64,000 nt of DNA from Ursus arctos. Taxonomy: Eukaryota; Chordata; Mammalia; Carnivora; Ursidae. This document shows positions 45,392 through 55,880 of this stretch, piece by piece (the stretch's first letter is position 1; each line of letters begins with the position of its first letter). The position numbers were made by a program, and so were the translations under genes. The notes beneath the pieces are model-generated. The model was not told the origin of the DNA and did no database searches. It worked only from the letters and a program-made list of their open reading frames with translations. The stretch is from assembly GCF_023065955.2 (NCBI RefSeq), contig NW_026622764.1:75819333-75883332 (forward strand). The letters run 5' to 3'.

Positions 45392-45440
45392 CCCCGCCCT
45401 CACGCTCGGACCCCGCCCCCACGCTCGGGCCCCGCCCCCG
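45392..45440 (+). promoter_or_regulatory. Tandem 19-bp GC-box repeats
   Basis: Two full copies (45392-45410, 45411-45429) and the start of a third (45430-45439) of CCCCGCCC(C/T)CACGCTCGG. Each carries a Sp1/KLF-type GC box at an identical spacing. Confidence 0.85.
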
Positions 45441-45651
45441 GAGGCGCGGCGCGGGCTGCGGCGGACGGAGGCGGGGCGGGCGTGGGCGCAGGGGTGGGGG
45501 GAGGGCGGGGGGCGGTGGGATGCAGGGCCGGGGCGGGACCTGGCCAGGCGCGGCGAGGGGAGGAGTCGTGGAGGGGACTCCCATCTTCTCTTCGGCGGGC
45601 TCTGTCTCGGAGGCGGGGCACCTCGGCGAGGAGCGGCCGGGAGCGCCGGAA

Positions 45652-45652
<1 letters not shown>

Positions 45653-45684
<32 letters not shown>
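45653..45684 (+). repeat. (CCG)n trinucleotide repeat in ZDHHC20 leader
   Basis: About 10.5 uninterrupted CCG units, ending 57 bases before the start codon. In the frame of the start codon it would read as proline codons. Confidence 0.95.
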
Positions 45685-45685
<1 letters not shown>

Positions 45686-45741
45686 GGGCCTGGCGCTCCC
45701 CTCTACAGTGGGGCGCTGGGTGCAGCAGCCGCCAGAGGAAC

Positions 45742-45859
45742 ATGGCGCCGTGGACGTTCTGGCGCTGCTGCCAGCGCAGCGTGGGCTGGGTGCCGGTGCT
45801 CTTCATCACCTTCGTGGTCGTCTGGTCCTACTACGCGTACGTGGTGGAGCTGTGCGTGT
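45742..45859 (+). CDS. ZDHHC20: ZDHHC20, first coding exon (palmitoyltransferase N-terminus)
   Basis: ZDHHC20 is a membrane DHHC-type S-acyltransferase that transfers palmitate to cysteines of target proteins. This exon codes for 39 residues plus one base: MAPWTFWRCCQR, then the first membrane segment (GWVPVLFITFVVVWSYYAYVV), then ELCV. The donor GTGAGT begins at 45860. The start has a strong Kozak context (A at -3, G at +4). Compared with the human protein as I remember it, residues 6 (Phe for Leu) and 13 (Ser for Val) differ. The catalytic DHHC-Cys-rich domain is in later exons, not in this window; I searched by eye for the second exon and did not find it. Same strand and order as MICU2-ZDHHC20 in human. 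Confidence 0.95.
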
Positions 45860-46130
45860 GTGAGTACCAGGCGGGGGCGGGGGCCGGGCCGGGAGAAAGG
45901 CCGGGCCTCTGCGCCCCGGGCCCGCCGGACTACGCCTGCCTTTGCCGGGCCGCGGGGGTCCGGCCCAGGCCCGGGGGGAAGCAGGCCGCCGCGCTCGTGG
46001 CTTTGTCACCGTGGTGCGGTGCGGCGCGGCCTTCCGGCGTGCGCGACACCCGGCGTCGAGCCGCGCTGCTCGGGCCGAGATCCGGGCAGAGCTAGGCGGT
46101 GATAGCGTCCTGGGGTCTGCGGTCCACCGC

Positions 46131-47750
46131 GGGCGTCTCGTTCTCCTGAGGTGGAATGCTCTGAGACGGGTTTTCCTCGAATGGAAGAGCCGAGCTTCGT
46201 GGAAGTTTTGTGTGTGTGTGTTTGTGTGTGTGTGCTGCAGTCTTTGCTTTTGTTAATGTTTTAAAATAAAGAAATCTGTTCCTCCTAGATTGCCTCAACA
46301 GCGCGAGTAAAAAACCGTGTTACCTGAAGAGCTGCTGGTGGGTGGGGGAAGGCAGGTGGTCTTTTCGTTGTCGCCTGCTGTCGGCAGGTTAGCCATAGGA
46401 GACAGATGAGCGAGCGCCCGCTTCTGATTTTTGGTGGCACTGACCCATTTTCAAGTTCATTTCTTTCGAGTCTGAATCCAGTAACTTACACAAAATGTTT
46501 TGTTAAGACCGAAAGAATGAGTGAGCTGAGATCTAGCCCGATTCTTTTTTTCTTATCTGTTTATTATGGAGGTTTATATTTTTTTCATTCTCAGATTTTA
46601 AGGTTTTGTTTTATTTTCGTTACTGCCAATTCAGTTTCTCACCAGGTTCCCTGGGATAAGAAAGGAGTAACACCGCGGTACCCTTCAAGGATTTAAAGAT
46701 ACTGATTTGAATAAGGTAGCCGTTAAGATTGAAGGAAATTGCTTGTCCTCAAAACACTGTTTGAGGGCTCCTGTTGTGTTTGTAATAGTGACTGGTTGCA
46801 CTGCCTTAAGTTAATTGTTCATAGGCTTTGAGTGTTCAGCTATTTTAGGGTTATTTTAGCCTTCCGCTTCTGTGTATGTCTGCTCTTTATACCAATTCTT
46901 CGTGATAACTTAGGACCAAATGGTAAGTGGTGTTTGTAAAAACAATCCCTTGGTATCCCAGAATGATCTAGTTTTAGTCTTCAGACCACAGCTCTCTAAA
47001 GGGCCCTTATTATATACACTTTTAAAAAAAGAGCCACATGAGGTAGATTCATACTAATAGTATGAAATGAAAAGAAGTTGTACCACCCACTCCACTTGCA
47101 AGTGGCGGAATCCAGACTTCTCCAGTTGTGGGCGGCTCTGGATTTGTACAACTGTCAAATACTTGGTTAAAACTGAGTTCTGCACATGAAAGAGAAAGCT
47201 TTGGCTTAGAAAGTTTGAGGGTAGGTTTTTAAATGAAAATAACCTCCTTCAAGAAAATAATATTGTACCTATAGAATATTTAATTTTAAGGAAAACTATC
47301 CCTGCAAATGGGCCCAGAATAAATTAGTCGTGGAATACATTTCCGCATAATAGTGGAGTTAATCTGTTGAATGTTATTGAATAATAATGTTTGAATCAAT
47401 GAAAATTGACTAGATTTAGGTGTTTTTTGAAACTACTTCCAAAAAATGACAGTGATCATAGGATTCTCATCAGTTTATGATGGTACTTGATCTTAATTAC
47501 TCTGAAGTGGGTTTTTTTTCCAAAAGTTGGACCAGTCTTACTTAATTCTGTCAGAAGATTATTCCTACCCTATCCTAATTACATAGTAGTTTTGAAGTAA
47601 AGCTTCTGAAGGAACACTAAAAATGTGCATTTATGTTGAAATCGCACAGCCTAACCTATAGATGGTTTTTGTCAAAAAAAATCAAAAGGTGAGATTAAAC
47701 ATAAGGAAAGGGAAATGAATATGAATTGGGAAGTGCTATGTGCTAGTGCG
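46131..47750. other. ZDHHC20 intron 1, proximal part, mostly unique
   Basis: It includes a (GT)n tract at 46208-46233 and an AATAAA-like 46265. No further exon recognised and few repeats, which may mean conserved regulatory sequence. That is not shown. Confidence 0.45.
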
Positions 47751-47754
47751 GATG

Positions 47755-47900
47755 GAGGAGACATTTTATTCATTCTTTTCTTTAATCCTCAATATCTCCG
47801 AGCATAGGTATCTTCTACAGATGTAGGAAATGAGACTCTGAGCAAATAGGTCCTTGGTTAGGTCGTATAATTATTGAGTGGCTATTGCACTGTGATCCAC
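47755..47900 (+). repeat. MIR
   Basis: 'ttctttaatcctcaatatctccgagcataggtatcttctacagatgtaggaaatgagactc' follows the MIR tail. Confidence 0.75.
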
Positions 47901-47904
47901 ATCT

Positions 47905-48380
47905 TTACACTGTACATGTAACTTTTAGTGAGTCATTGGAACTGTAATTGTTCCATGATTGGGGGCAGGTAGTGGGTGGGGTTAAGTTGTTCCCCTTTTT
48001 GTAAATCATGACTTCAATTAGGCTTTAGGCCCATCCTTTAGAGATCATACCCCAGGATTTCATTAAGTTAAAATGTTCTGCAACAATTAGGGCCCAATGC
48101 TTGACAGAATTTTAAAATATTCAGTAGTGAAAGGTCTTGTATAGGGCCTTCACTTAATACTTCTAAGTTATCTGAGGTTAACTAGGTAGAATTTGGGAGG
48201 TCCTGCAGTATCACTGGACTGTATGAATCAGCATAAAAGCTCATTCACTTTCACAGTAAAACTGTCTTTTAAACTACTTCTATATATTTATGTTTTCATA
48301 ACACAGACCCTCCCACTGGAATATGTCAATGTATAACTTTGCTATAAATTAAGTGAAATGTGAGTGTAGCTTAAAGTGCT
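47905..48380. other. Intron sequence without recognised feature
   Basis: Nothing supportable seen. Confidence 0.4.
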
Positions 48381-48384
48381 GTTT

Positions 48385-48805
48385 TAGCATTATTTACAAT
48401 AGCCAAACTATGGAAGCAGCCCAAGTATCCATCGATTGATGAATGGATAAAGAAGAGGTAGTATAGGGCGCCTGGGTGGCTCAGTTGGTTAAGCATCTGC
48501 CTTTGGCTCAGGTCATGATCCTAGGGTTCTGGGCTCGAGGCCCTGGTCCGCCTCCCTATTGGGCAGGAAGTCTGCTTCTCCCTCCCTGCATGCACTCTCC
48601 CTGCTGCCACCGCCCCCCCCCCCCAGTTGGCTAACTGAACATAATACGAAAAATTTTAAAAATTAAAAAAATAAATATATTTTCAATTCTTAAAAGTGTA
48701 CAGTTGATGAGCACTGAGTAATATGTGGAATTGTTGGATCACTATATTATACACCTGAAATTAATATAAAACTATATGCTAACTACACAAAAATAAAGTG
48801 CTGTT
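48385..48805 (+). mobile_element. L1 3' end, split by SINE
   Basis: 'atttacaatagccaaactatggaagcagcccaagtatccatcg' before and 'gagcactgagtaatatgtgg...acacctgaaattaatataaaactatatg' after the SINE are one L1 3' UTR in sense. Confidence 0.85.
48467..48660 (+). mobile_element. can-SINE (SINEC), rearranged tail
   Basis: Head 'gggcgcctgggtggctcagttgg'. A C-run at 48609-48624, then an atypical 3' tail ('agttggctaactgaac'). Confidence 0.88.
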
Positions 48806-48879
48806 TTAATAATTTTTATAGAATTTTCTTAGCTTCTGGTATTTTTTAAATCAAACTAGATAGGAGAGGATGATTATAA

Positions 48880-49045
48880 TTACATCTTTATTGTGTTAAT
48901 TTATTTAGTGCTCATATAAATGTCCAAAGAGTTAAATAATTTGTCCAAGGTAATAAAACTAGTAAATGACATCATCATTAGAAGTCAAGTGGTTTGGCTC
49001 TAGAGCCCATGCTTTTAAAATTAACTACTATGCAAGACTAGTCTA
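48880..49045 (+). repeat. MIR
   Basis: 'aaagagttaaataatttgtccaaggtaataaaactagtaaatgac...ggctctagagcccatgc' is MIR-like. Confidence 0.7.
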
Positions 49046-49078
49046 CTTAGTTATTCCTTTTCAGCCTCTGTAACTTAT

Positions 49079-49121
49079 ATATAACTTATATATGTTGCAA
49101 CATAACATATATAAGTTATAT
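49079..49121. repeat. Perfect 18-bp palindrome, 7-base loop
   Basis: Arm 49079-49096 (atataacttatatatgtt) is the exact reverse complement of 49104-49121, with loop gcaacat. AT-rich, able to form a cruciform or hairpin. Confidence 0.93.
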
Positions 49122-49300
49122 GTTATAACTATAACCACATACACACATATAAAATGTGTACTTCTGTTACTGGAAGGAGTAATATTGAAGACAAAATTGA
49201 ATAAGAAGTAATGAATCTAAAATGGCCATCTCACAGGGGAGAAGTAATGATTAAGTAATTAATAATATTGGTGCTTGACATTAAACTGAAATCCTCTTTT

Positions 49301-49503
49301 TTTAAAAAAAATTATATATTTTTAAGATTTTATTTATTTATTTGTCAGAGAGGAAGGGAGCACAAGCAGGGGGAGCAGTGGGCAGAGGAAGAAGCAGGCT
49401 CCATGCTGAGCAGGGAGCCCAATGTGGGACTCTATTCTAGGACCCTGGAATCATGACCTGAGTCAAAGGCAGACACTTAACTGACTGAGCCATCCAGGCG
49501 TCC
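49301..49503 (-). mobile_element. can-SINE (SINEC)
   Basis: Minus-strand copy. Perfect TSD ctgaaatcctctttt at 49286-49300 and 49504-49518. Confidence 0.95.
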
Positions 49504-49689
49504 CTGAAATCCTCTTTTGATTTTCTCCCGAGGTTGATATTTAAACATATGAATTTATGGGTGGATTGACCAAATTTTACACTTCAGTCAAGACGGTTAT
49601 TTTTGAGGAAAGTGCTAATTCAGGTTCCCAGGGTTTTATCAGGACATCTTGTTCAGGTCATTTATAGTTGTCAGTAGTAGATGTGTACC

Positions 49690-49900
49690 TCTTATTTGAC
49701 ATGTGGAGGACCTCAGAGCCCAAAGAGATTTTAGAGATGATCTAATCCATTTATTTTACTTCTGAGAAAACTGTTGTGTGGAAGAGCTATGTGGTTTGCC
49801 CAAGGATGGGTATGCCTCTTACCTCTTTTCAGAGAGATGTATGTAGAGTAGAAATGTTACCTCTGAGACTATATAGCTAATATTCCTATGTCTCCTTCCA
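49690..49900 (+). repeat. Old MIR/L2-like repeat
   Basis: 'agattttagagatgatctaatccatttattttacttctgagaaaactg' resembles a mammal-wide SINE. Type uncertain. Confidence 0.5.
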
Positions 49901-50613
49901 ATTTCTTCAAATTTAGAATGAGACAAGCTTAAGTATCCACACTGAGCACAGTGTCTTGCCAGAGTTAATTCCAGTGTTTTTTATTGGTTTCAAAACAACC
50001 AGCTTTTGATTTTATTGATTTTTCTCTATTATTTCATTTTCTTTTTCATTGATTTCTTGTATGATATGCATTGTTTCTTTCCTTCTTTTACTCTGGATTT
50101 AATTTGCTCTTTTTCTAGTTTCTTAATGTGGAAACTGAAGACACTGATTTGAGTCATTTCTTATTTGTTTAGTCCTGTAAATTTACTCCTAAATACTGCT
50201 TTATTCACATCCCATCAATGTTGATATATTGTACTTTCATTTTCATTCAATTAAAATTGTTCTCTAAATTCACTTTGGATTTCATCCTTTGACCCATGGG
50301 TTATTTTAGGAGTATGCTAATTTGAGTTATTGATACCTTTTTGTTTACTGATTTTGAATTTAATTCCATGTGGTCAGATACCTTGCATAACTTGAGTCCT
50401 TTAAAATATACTCAGGCTTGTTTTATGGCCTGAAATGTGGTCTGTAGTAGAAGCATTTCATGTGCATCTGAGAAAAATGTATTCTGTTGTATTCAGCAGT
50501 GTATTTCGCTAATTGTTGTTGGGTAGAGTTTTCTATTATGTCATAATGTGCCATAGATGTCAAGGCAAGTTGGTTGACAGTGTTGTTCAAGTTTCCTATG
50601 TTCTTGCTGATTT

Positions 50614-50817
50614 TTTTTTTTTTTTTAAGATTTTACTTATTTATTTGAGAGAGTGAGCATGAGCGGGGGGTGGGGGGGTGGGGGAGGGGTAGAGAGAGAG
50701 AGGGAGAAGCAGACTCCTCCTGAGCAGGGAGCCTCATGCAGGGCTCAATCCCAGGACCCCGGGATCATGACCTGAGCCAAAGGCAGGCACCTAACCAACT
50801 GAGCCACCCAGGCACCC
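50614..50817 (-). mobile_element. can-SINE (SINEC)
   Basis: Minus-strand copy with a G-rich patch (50663-50687). Imperfect TSD tgct(g/a)atttt. Confidence 0.93.
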
Positions 50818-51154
50818 TGCTAATTTTCTGTTTGTTCTATTGATTAATTATTGAGAGAGGTATAACTATAATTATGGATTTGTGTCTTTCTCTTTGTCGT
50901 TCTGTCCATTTTTGCTTCATGCATTTTGCAGCTCTGTAATTAGGTGCATACAATGTTTAGGATTATAGTATTCTCTTGGTGAATTGACCCTTTGTCATTA
51001 TGAAATGACTTTCTTACTCCTGGTGATATTATTTGCTTTGAAATCTAGTTTGGTAGATATTAACATGCCCACTAATCTTCCTTTTGATTAGTGTTAGCAT
51101 GGAAGGCCTTTTTCTGTCCTTTTATTTTAACCTTTATATTTAAAATGCATTTCT

Positions 51155-51281
51155 TGGGGCACCTGGGTGGCTTAGTCAATTAAGCATCCAAGTCTTGATC
51201 TCAGCTCAGGTCTTGATCTCAGAGTTTTGAGTTCAAGCCCCGCATTGGACTCCAAGCTGGGCATGGAGCCTACTTGTAAAA
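51155..51281 (+). mobile_element. can-SINE, short older type
   Basis: 'tggggcacctgggtggcttagtc' head, directly to A-tail. TSD aaaatgcatttct at 51142-51154 and 51282-51294. Confidence 0.92.
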
Positions 51282-52225
51282 AAAATGCATTTCTCAAAAG
51301 CAGCCTATAGTTGGGTCTTGTTTTTAAATTCAGTCTGAACATCTGTGGCTTTTTTTTTTCTTCCTTTTTTTGTTTTTTTCTTTTTTTGTTTATTGAGTTA
51401 CATTTGACATATAACATTATATTAGTTTCAACTGTACAACACAATAATATATAAATGTACTTGCTATAATGAAATAAGATGATCACCGCAGTAAGCCTGG
51501 TTAACATCCATCATCCACACATAGTTACATATTTTTTTTCCGTTGTGTTGAGGACTTTTAAGATTTACTCTCAGCAACCTTCAAATACACCACAGTATTA
51601 TCAATTATAGTATATTCTCTTTTAATTGGGGTGTCTCAACCATTTACATTTAATGTAATTATTGATATAGTTAAGTTTAAGTCTTAACCATTTGCTGTTT
51701 TTTTAATCTGTCCTATCCTATGTTCCCTTTTCCTTCTCCTTCTGCCTTCTTTTGAGTTATTGAATGATTTTTGACTTTTGAGTTATTTTTTATGATTCTA
51801 TTTTCTCACTTTTGTTGGCTTATTAGTTGTAACTCTGTTATTTTAGTGATTTGCTTTAGGGTTTATAGATTACATCTTTAATTTATCATAATCTACCTTC
51901 AAGTTTTATACTATTTCACATATAGTACCTTATAAAAACACTCTTCCAGTTCTTCCCTCCCAGCCTTATATGCTATTATTATGAGAAAATAATTTTTTAT
52001 GTTTTTTTATTTTTATAATTTTTTATATTTTTATATTTTAAATTATATTATGAAACTTACTGTATTGGTCTTATTTTGTTTAAACCATTTATTATCTTCT
52101 AAAAAGATTTAAATAATATAAAAACAAATCTTATATATTTACCCATGTTGTTACCATTTCTGGTACTTTCCTTTTTTGTAGATCCAGATTTGCTTCTTAT
52201 GTCATTTCCCTCTACCTGAGGGCTT

Positions 52226-52485
52226 TCTTTCTCTTTTTCTTTTTCTTTTCTTTTTTTTTTCTTTTCTTTTCTTTTTTTTAAGATTCTATTTATTTATCTA
52301 ACAGAGCGAGAGAGCACAAGCAGGGGAAACAGCAAAGGAAGAGGGAGAAGCTGGCTCCCCGCTGAGCACAGAGCCTGATGATGATGATGATGATGATGAT
52401 GATGCCGGGGCTCCATCCCAGGACCCTGGGATCATGACCTGAGCCGAAGGCAGATGCTTAATCATCTGAGCCACCCAGGCGCCCT
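52226..52485 (-). mobile_element. can-SINE (SINEC) with (CTTT)n tail and internal (GAT)n
   Basis: TSD tgagggctt at 52217-52225 and 52486-52494. The poly-A tail has become a CTTT/T microsatellite (52226-52279). A perfect (GAT)n tract of about nine units lies at 52376-52403 within the SINE body. Confidence 0.94.
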
Positions 52486-52584
52486 TGAGGGCTTGCTTTA
52501 ACATTTATTATAAGGCATATCACTGTTGATGAATTATTTTCAGCTTTTGTTTGTCTAAAAACATTTTTATTTAACCTTTTTAAA

Positions 52585-52920
52585 TAAAAAACTTTATAAC
52601 GTATAATTTACATACCATAAAATTCACTCATTTGAGATGTACAATGCAATGGTTTTCAGTAAACTTACCGAGTTGTGCTGTTATAAGACCATTCATTTTT
52701 AGAACATATCAGTCACTTTTGTCAGATCCCTCATACCTAATAATGGTTAATTCCTGTTCCCAGCCCCAGGCAACCTCTAATATGTGTTCCCTATCTGTAT
52801 GCCTTTCTTGGACATCTCATGTAAATAGAGTCGTAAGTGGTCTTTTGTGTTTCGTGTCTTTTACATGTTTTTGAGGTTTCTCTGTGTTGTAGCATGCATT
52901 GATATTTCTCCCCTTAATCT
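52585..52920 (-). mobile_element. Old L1 3' end, antisense
   Basis: 'tataatttacataccataaaattcactcatttgagatgtacaatg...ctatctgtatgcctttcttggacatctcatgtaaatagag' is the L1M 3' UTR in reverse. Confidence 0.8.
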
Positions 52921-52924
52921 CTAC

Positions 52925-54225
52925 TTCACATCTAATTTGTATTTTTCTGATTTTAAAATATATTTACATCTTTATTTAATAATATTATTTCTAGTAAGCC
53001 TCCACAAATCATTTGTGCATTGAATTAGAATATAAATAAAAAGTGTGTACTATTTTATTATATCACATTTAAGTATTTGAAAAATCCTGCTTACAAGATT
53101 TCAGTATGTTTGGGTCTTGCTCATCTTTGCATCTACTAGAGAGTCTAATTACTAATAAACATTCAATTAATATGTGTTGAATAGAAGCATACAGTCATAA
53201 ACTCTCTTGAATCGTGTTTGAATATGTTAGAACAAACATCCACTGTAACAATATTAATGAAAGTTTGATTACCAAACATATATTTCAGTAGTCTTCAGGG
53301 TTAAAGGGTAGATAGATGATCTTGCTTATTGGTTATAGAGTCTTTGTTTTGGATAATAAATCAATGATGCTTTGAAATTATACTGATATTATTTAGAAAA
53401 AAAAAAAATCTGGCTGCCTATATCTCATCCCCAGTGGTTGACATAATTATAGGAAAAGTTAAGATGTGAATTAGGATATTTTTAAAAACCTTCTTATTTT
53501 GTTATTTCCTATCTGTTTTCAGATGCTGGAGTGTAGTAATTTTCTATATAATTTGCCTTTCAAAGCTATAGTGCCCTGCAAACCTTTTTATTTGCATTCT
53601 AAAATTATCCCAGCCTTCTTTCCTTTTTTTCTTTTTCTAAAGAACAGATTTTTTTTTCTTTTGACTGCTAGTGAATTAATCTGCTTTTATGTTATTTTTT
53701 GTTGATACCAGAAAGCAAACTGGTCTGAGAGAGCTCTATAAATATATATCCCAAAAAACCCAACCCAAATGAACAAAAAGAGCTTTTATATTTTCTTCTA
53801 CATAAACTGAATCTTCTTTGGTTCTTCACTGTTTCTAATAAGATAGATGAAGGAAAAGGTGCTGGACAACTTAAAAACCATGGCAGACTATTTGGAAGAA
53901 GACCATTATACCTTAGTGATACAAATAAAACTTTCCTTTTCCCCTGGCCTCTTCTAGTTTGTGGCAAAGATATAGCATGCTAAACTCCAGACTAACCATC
54001 TACTTGATATCTCTACTTGGATATCTAATAGGCATCTCAGAGGTGCCACGTCCAAAACAAAAACTCCTGAGTGATTTCTCTCTCCGCCCTCTCCCCCAAC
54101 TCCTCCTACCCTAGCTCAGTAAATGAGTTTCATCCTTCTAGTTTCTTGGTTGAAAAATCTTCCCATATCCAATTAATCAAGAAATCCTGGCATTAAATCC
54201 AGCTGCTTACCACCACCATGGCAAC
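52925..54225. other. ZDHHC20 intron 1, unassigned
   Basis: AT-rich. It contains no exon or repeat I can name with confidence. The ORF at 53967-53692 (-) is chance. Confidence 0.4.
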
Positions 54226-54234
54226 TATATTCGT

Positions 54235-54700
54235 TCAGGCCACTATAATCTCTGTCTTGTGGAGCAGCTTGAAAAATATGAGCACAATAATTTGTACCTC
54301 CTCCCATCAAGATGAGGAGTCTTTTTGCCCACCAGTGAATCTGAGCTGGCCTTGTACTTGCTTTGATCGATACAATGTGGTGAAAGTGATGTGTGAGATC
54401 TGGAGCCTTAGGCCTCAAGATAGTATGGCCCTTCTGCCTTAACTCTTTTGAAACTGGTTGCCATGTAGGGGAGTCTGGGCTAGACTATGTGGTGAGAGAG
54501 GCCCGGCCAAGATGAGGTAAGTGCCAAAGCCCCTGATGTGTGGATGAGTCCGTCTTACCTGCCCCAGTTGAACTGCCAGTTGACTACAGCTAGTAGAAAA
54601 AACAGTCCAGCTGATTATAGCCTGAACCATTGACCCACACAGTTACAGGAAATAATACTTGGTGGTGGTTTAAAGTCACTAAGTTCTGGGTGGTTATCAC
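54235..54700 (+). repeat. Old LTR-like repeat (MaLR or similar)
   Basis: 'acttgctttgatcgatacaatgtggtgaaagtgatg...gttgaactgccagttgactacag...gtggtttaaagtcactaagttctgggtgg' resembles a mammal-wide LTR of MLT1 type. Exact family uncertain. Confidence 0.5.
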
Positions 54701-54729
54701 ATTATCTATATCCTTGTAGTGCTATACTC

Positions 54730-55030
54730 TTATATTTTATCTCTCCCTCCTCAGTCCACCCCCATCCTCACCCTGTACCTTGTCCATTCTGCACAGAGCA
54801 GCCAGAATAGTCCCTTTAAAATCAATACCAGATTGGTCAATCCTCTTCTGAAAACCTTGGCTAGCTTCCTGTCTTGTTCAGTGGAACACCTAAAGTGTTT
54901 ACCATGGACTCCTCCCCTCATTACTTCTCTGACATAATTTCCTCTCCACTCTTCCTTTGTTTCTACAGCTGTCACACACTGGCCTCCTGGCTATACTTTA
55001 ATACTTGAAGAATGATCTTCATAAAGTAAC
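54730..55030 (+). repeat. L2 LINE fragment
   Basis: 'agagcagccagaatagtccctttaaaatcaataccag...tcttctgaaaaccttggctagcttcctg...gctgtcacacactggcctcctggc' is L2 sequence. Confidence 0.8.
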
Positions 55031-55034
55031 TAAC

Positions 55035-55650
55035 CTCTCTGAACTTGTTCCCAAGCTATAAAATGGAATAATACCTGTTTTACAAAATAATGTAAAGTTC
55101 TTAGCAGAGTAGGCTTTCAAATATTACTGGAGATGGGGAGAAGATTTAAACAGCCACTAGCATATTTTTTCTTGCCTTCCTTTTTTTGTCCTTTTTTTGG
55201 TAGGAGTTTTCTTTGTTTCTTTATTTTTAATTCTTTGTTTGTTTTTAAACTTCCCCTCCCCATCTTTAGTGAGTGAAAGCATATTCTACAGGCTTTTTTT
55301 TAATATTCTCTTCTTAATTGGCTGTATTTGAAGATCATATTGCGAAAGCATGTGCCTATTTTGCATGAGCTGCTGGTTGTATCCAGAGTATGTGTGTGGG
55401 AGAGTATGTTGTATAAGGGAGGGAGGCCCTCACATCATGTGGGACTTTAAGAAGATTAATACCTGACACTATTCTTATAAGCAGATAAGCTACACAGATT
55501 TAGGTATTGCTGAAATATGCAGCACATTATCTTAAGCAGATGGCACCTACACTTAACTGAAATAGTAGGTCACAAATAATGGTGATAATGGTTTTATGGA
55601 GAATAGATTTCTCTAAGAGATCCATATTCCTTGATGATAAAGATTGTTTA
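55035..55650. other. Intron sequence without recognised feature
   Basis: Nothing supportable seen. Confidence 0.4.
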
Positions 55651-55653
55651 AAA

Positions 55654-55810
55654 ATTTTTTTGAAGGTTTTATTTATTTATTTATGAGAGATAGGGAGGCA
55701 GAGGCAGAGGGAGAAGCAAGGTGCCCGATATGGAACTCGATCCCAGGACCCTGGGATCATGACCTGAGCCGAAGGCAGATGTTTAACTGACTAAGCCACC
55801 CAGGTGCCCT
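55654..55810 (-). mobile_element. can-SINE (SINEC), shortened
   Basis: Minus-strand copy lacking much of the CT-rich body. Possible TSD around 'attgttt(t)aaaa' on both sides. Confidence 0.9.
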
Positions 55811-55880
55811 AAAATTGTTTTTAAAACATTTCTGTTCTCTGTGTTTTCTCACTCTTTCCAGTGCTTCATTATACTTAATA

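Larger units (their letters stand above)
45180..46130 (+). promoter_or_regulatory. ZDHHC20: CpG-island promoter of ZDHHC20
   Basis: Very high G+C and dense CpG over about 950 bp in an otherwise AT-rich region, centred on the first coding exon. It has many GC boxes (CCCCGCCC at 45392, 45411 and 45430; GGGGCGGGCG near 45473; GGGCGGGGGGCGG near 45503), no TATA box, and a (CCG)n tract in the leader. This is a typical housekeeping, dispersed-start promoter. The exact transcription start cannot be read from sequence. Confidence 0.93.
49970..52580 (-). mobile_element. Old L1 ORF2 region, antisense, with three SINEs
   Basis: Antisense ORF2 consensus runs from 49970 ('ttggtttcaaaacaaccagcttttgattttattg') through 50610, 50820-51140, 51600-52220 and 52486-52580. 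It is interrupted by SINEs at 50614, 51155 and 52226 and, at about 51370-51595, by the 3' end of another L1 ('gagttacatttgacatataacattatattagtttcaac'). No open frame remains. Confidence 0.8.

Noticed and set aside
45270..45809. 179-codon - strand ORF opposite ZDHHC20 exon 1
   Set aside because: Shadow of the GC-rich leader; Pro/Gly-rich, no family likeness.
45233..46102. 289-codon + strand ORF across the CpG island
   Set aside because: A GC-rich region gives long chance frames. It lies in another frame from the recognised ZDHHC20 start and is Arg/Gly/Ala-rich without domains.
54173..54442. Short ORFs on both strands
   Set aside because: They lie in an old LTR-like repeat.
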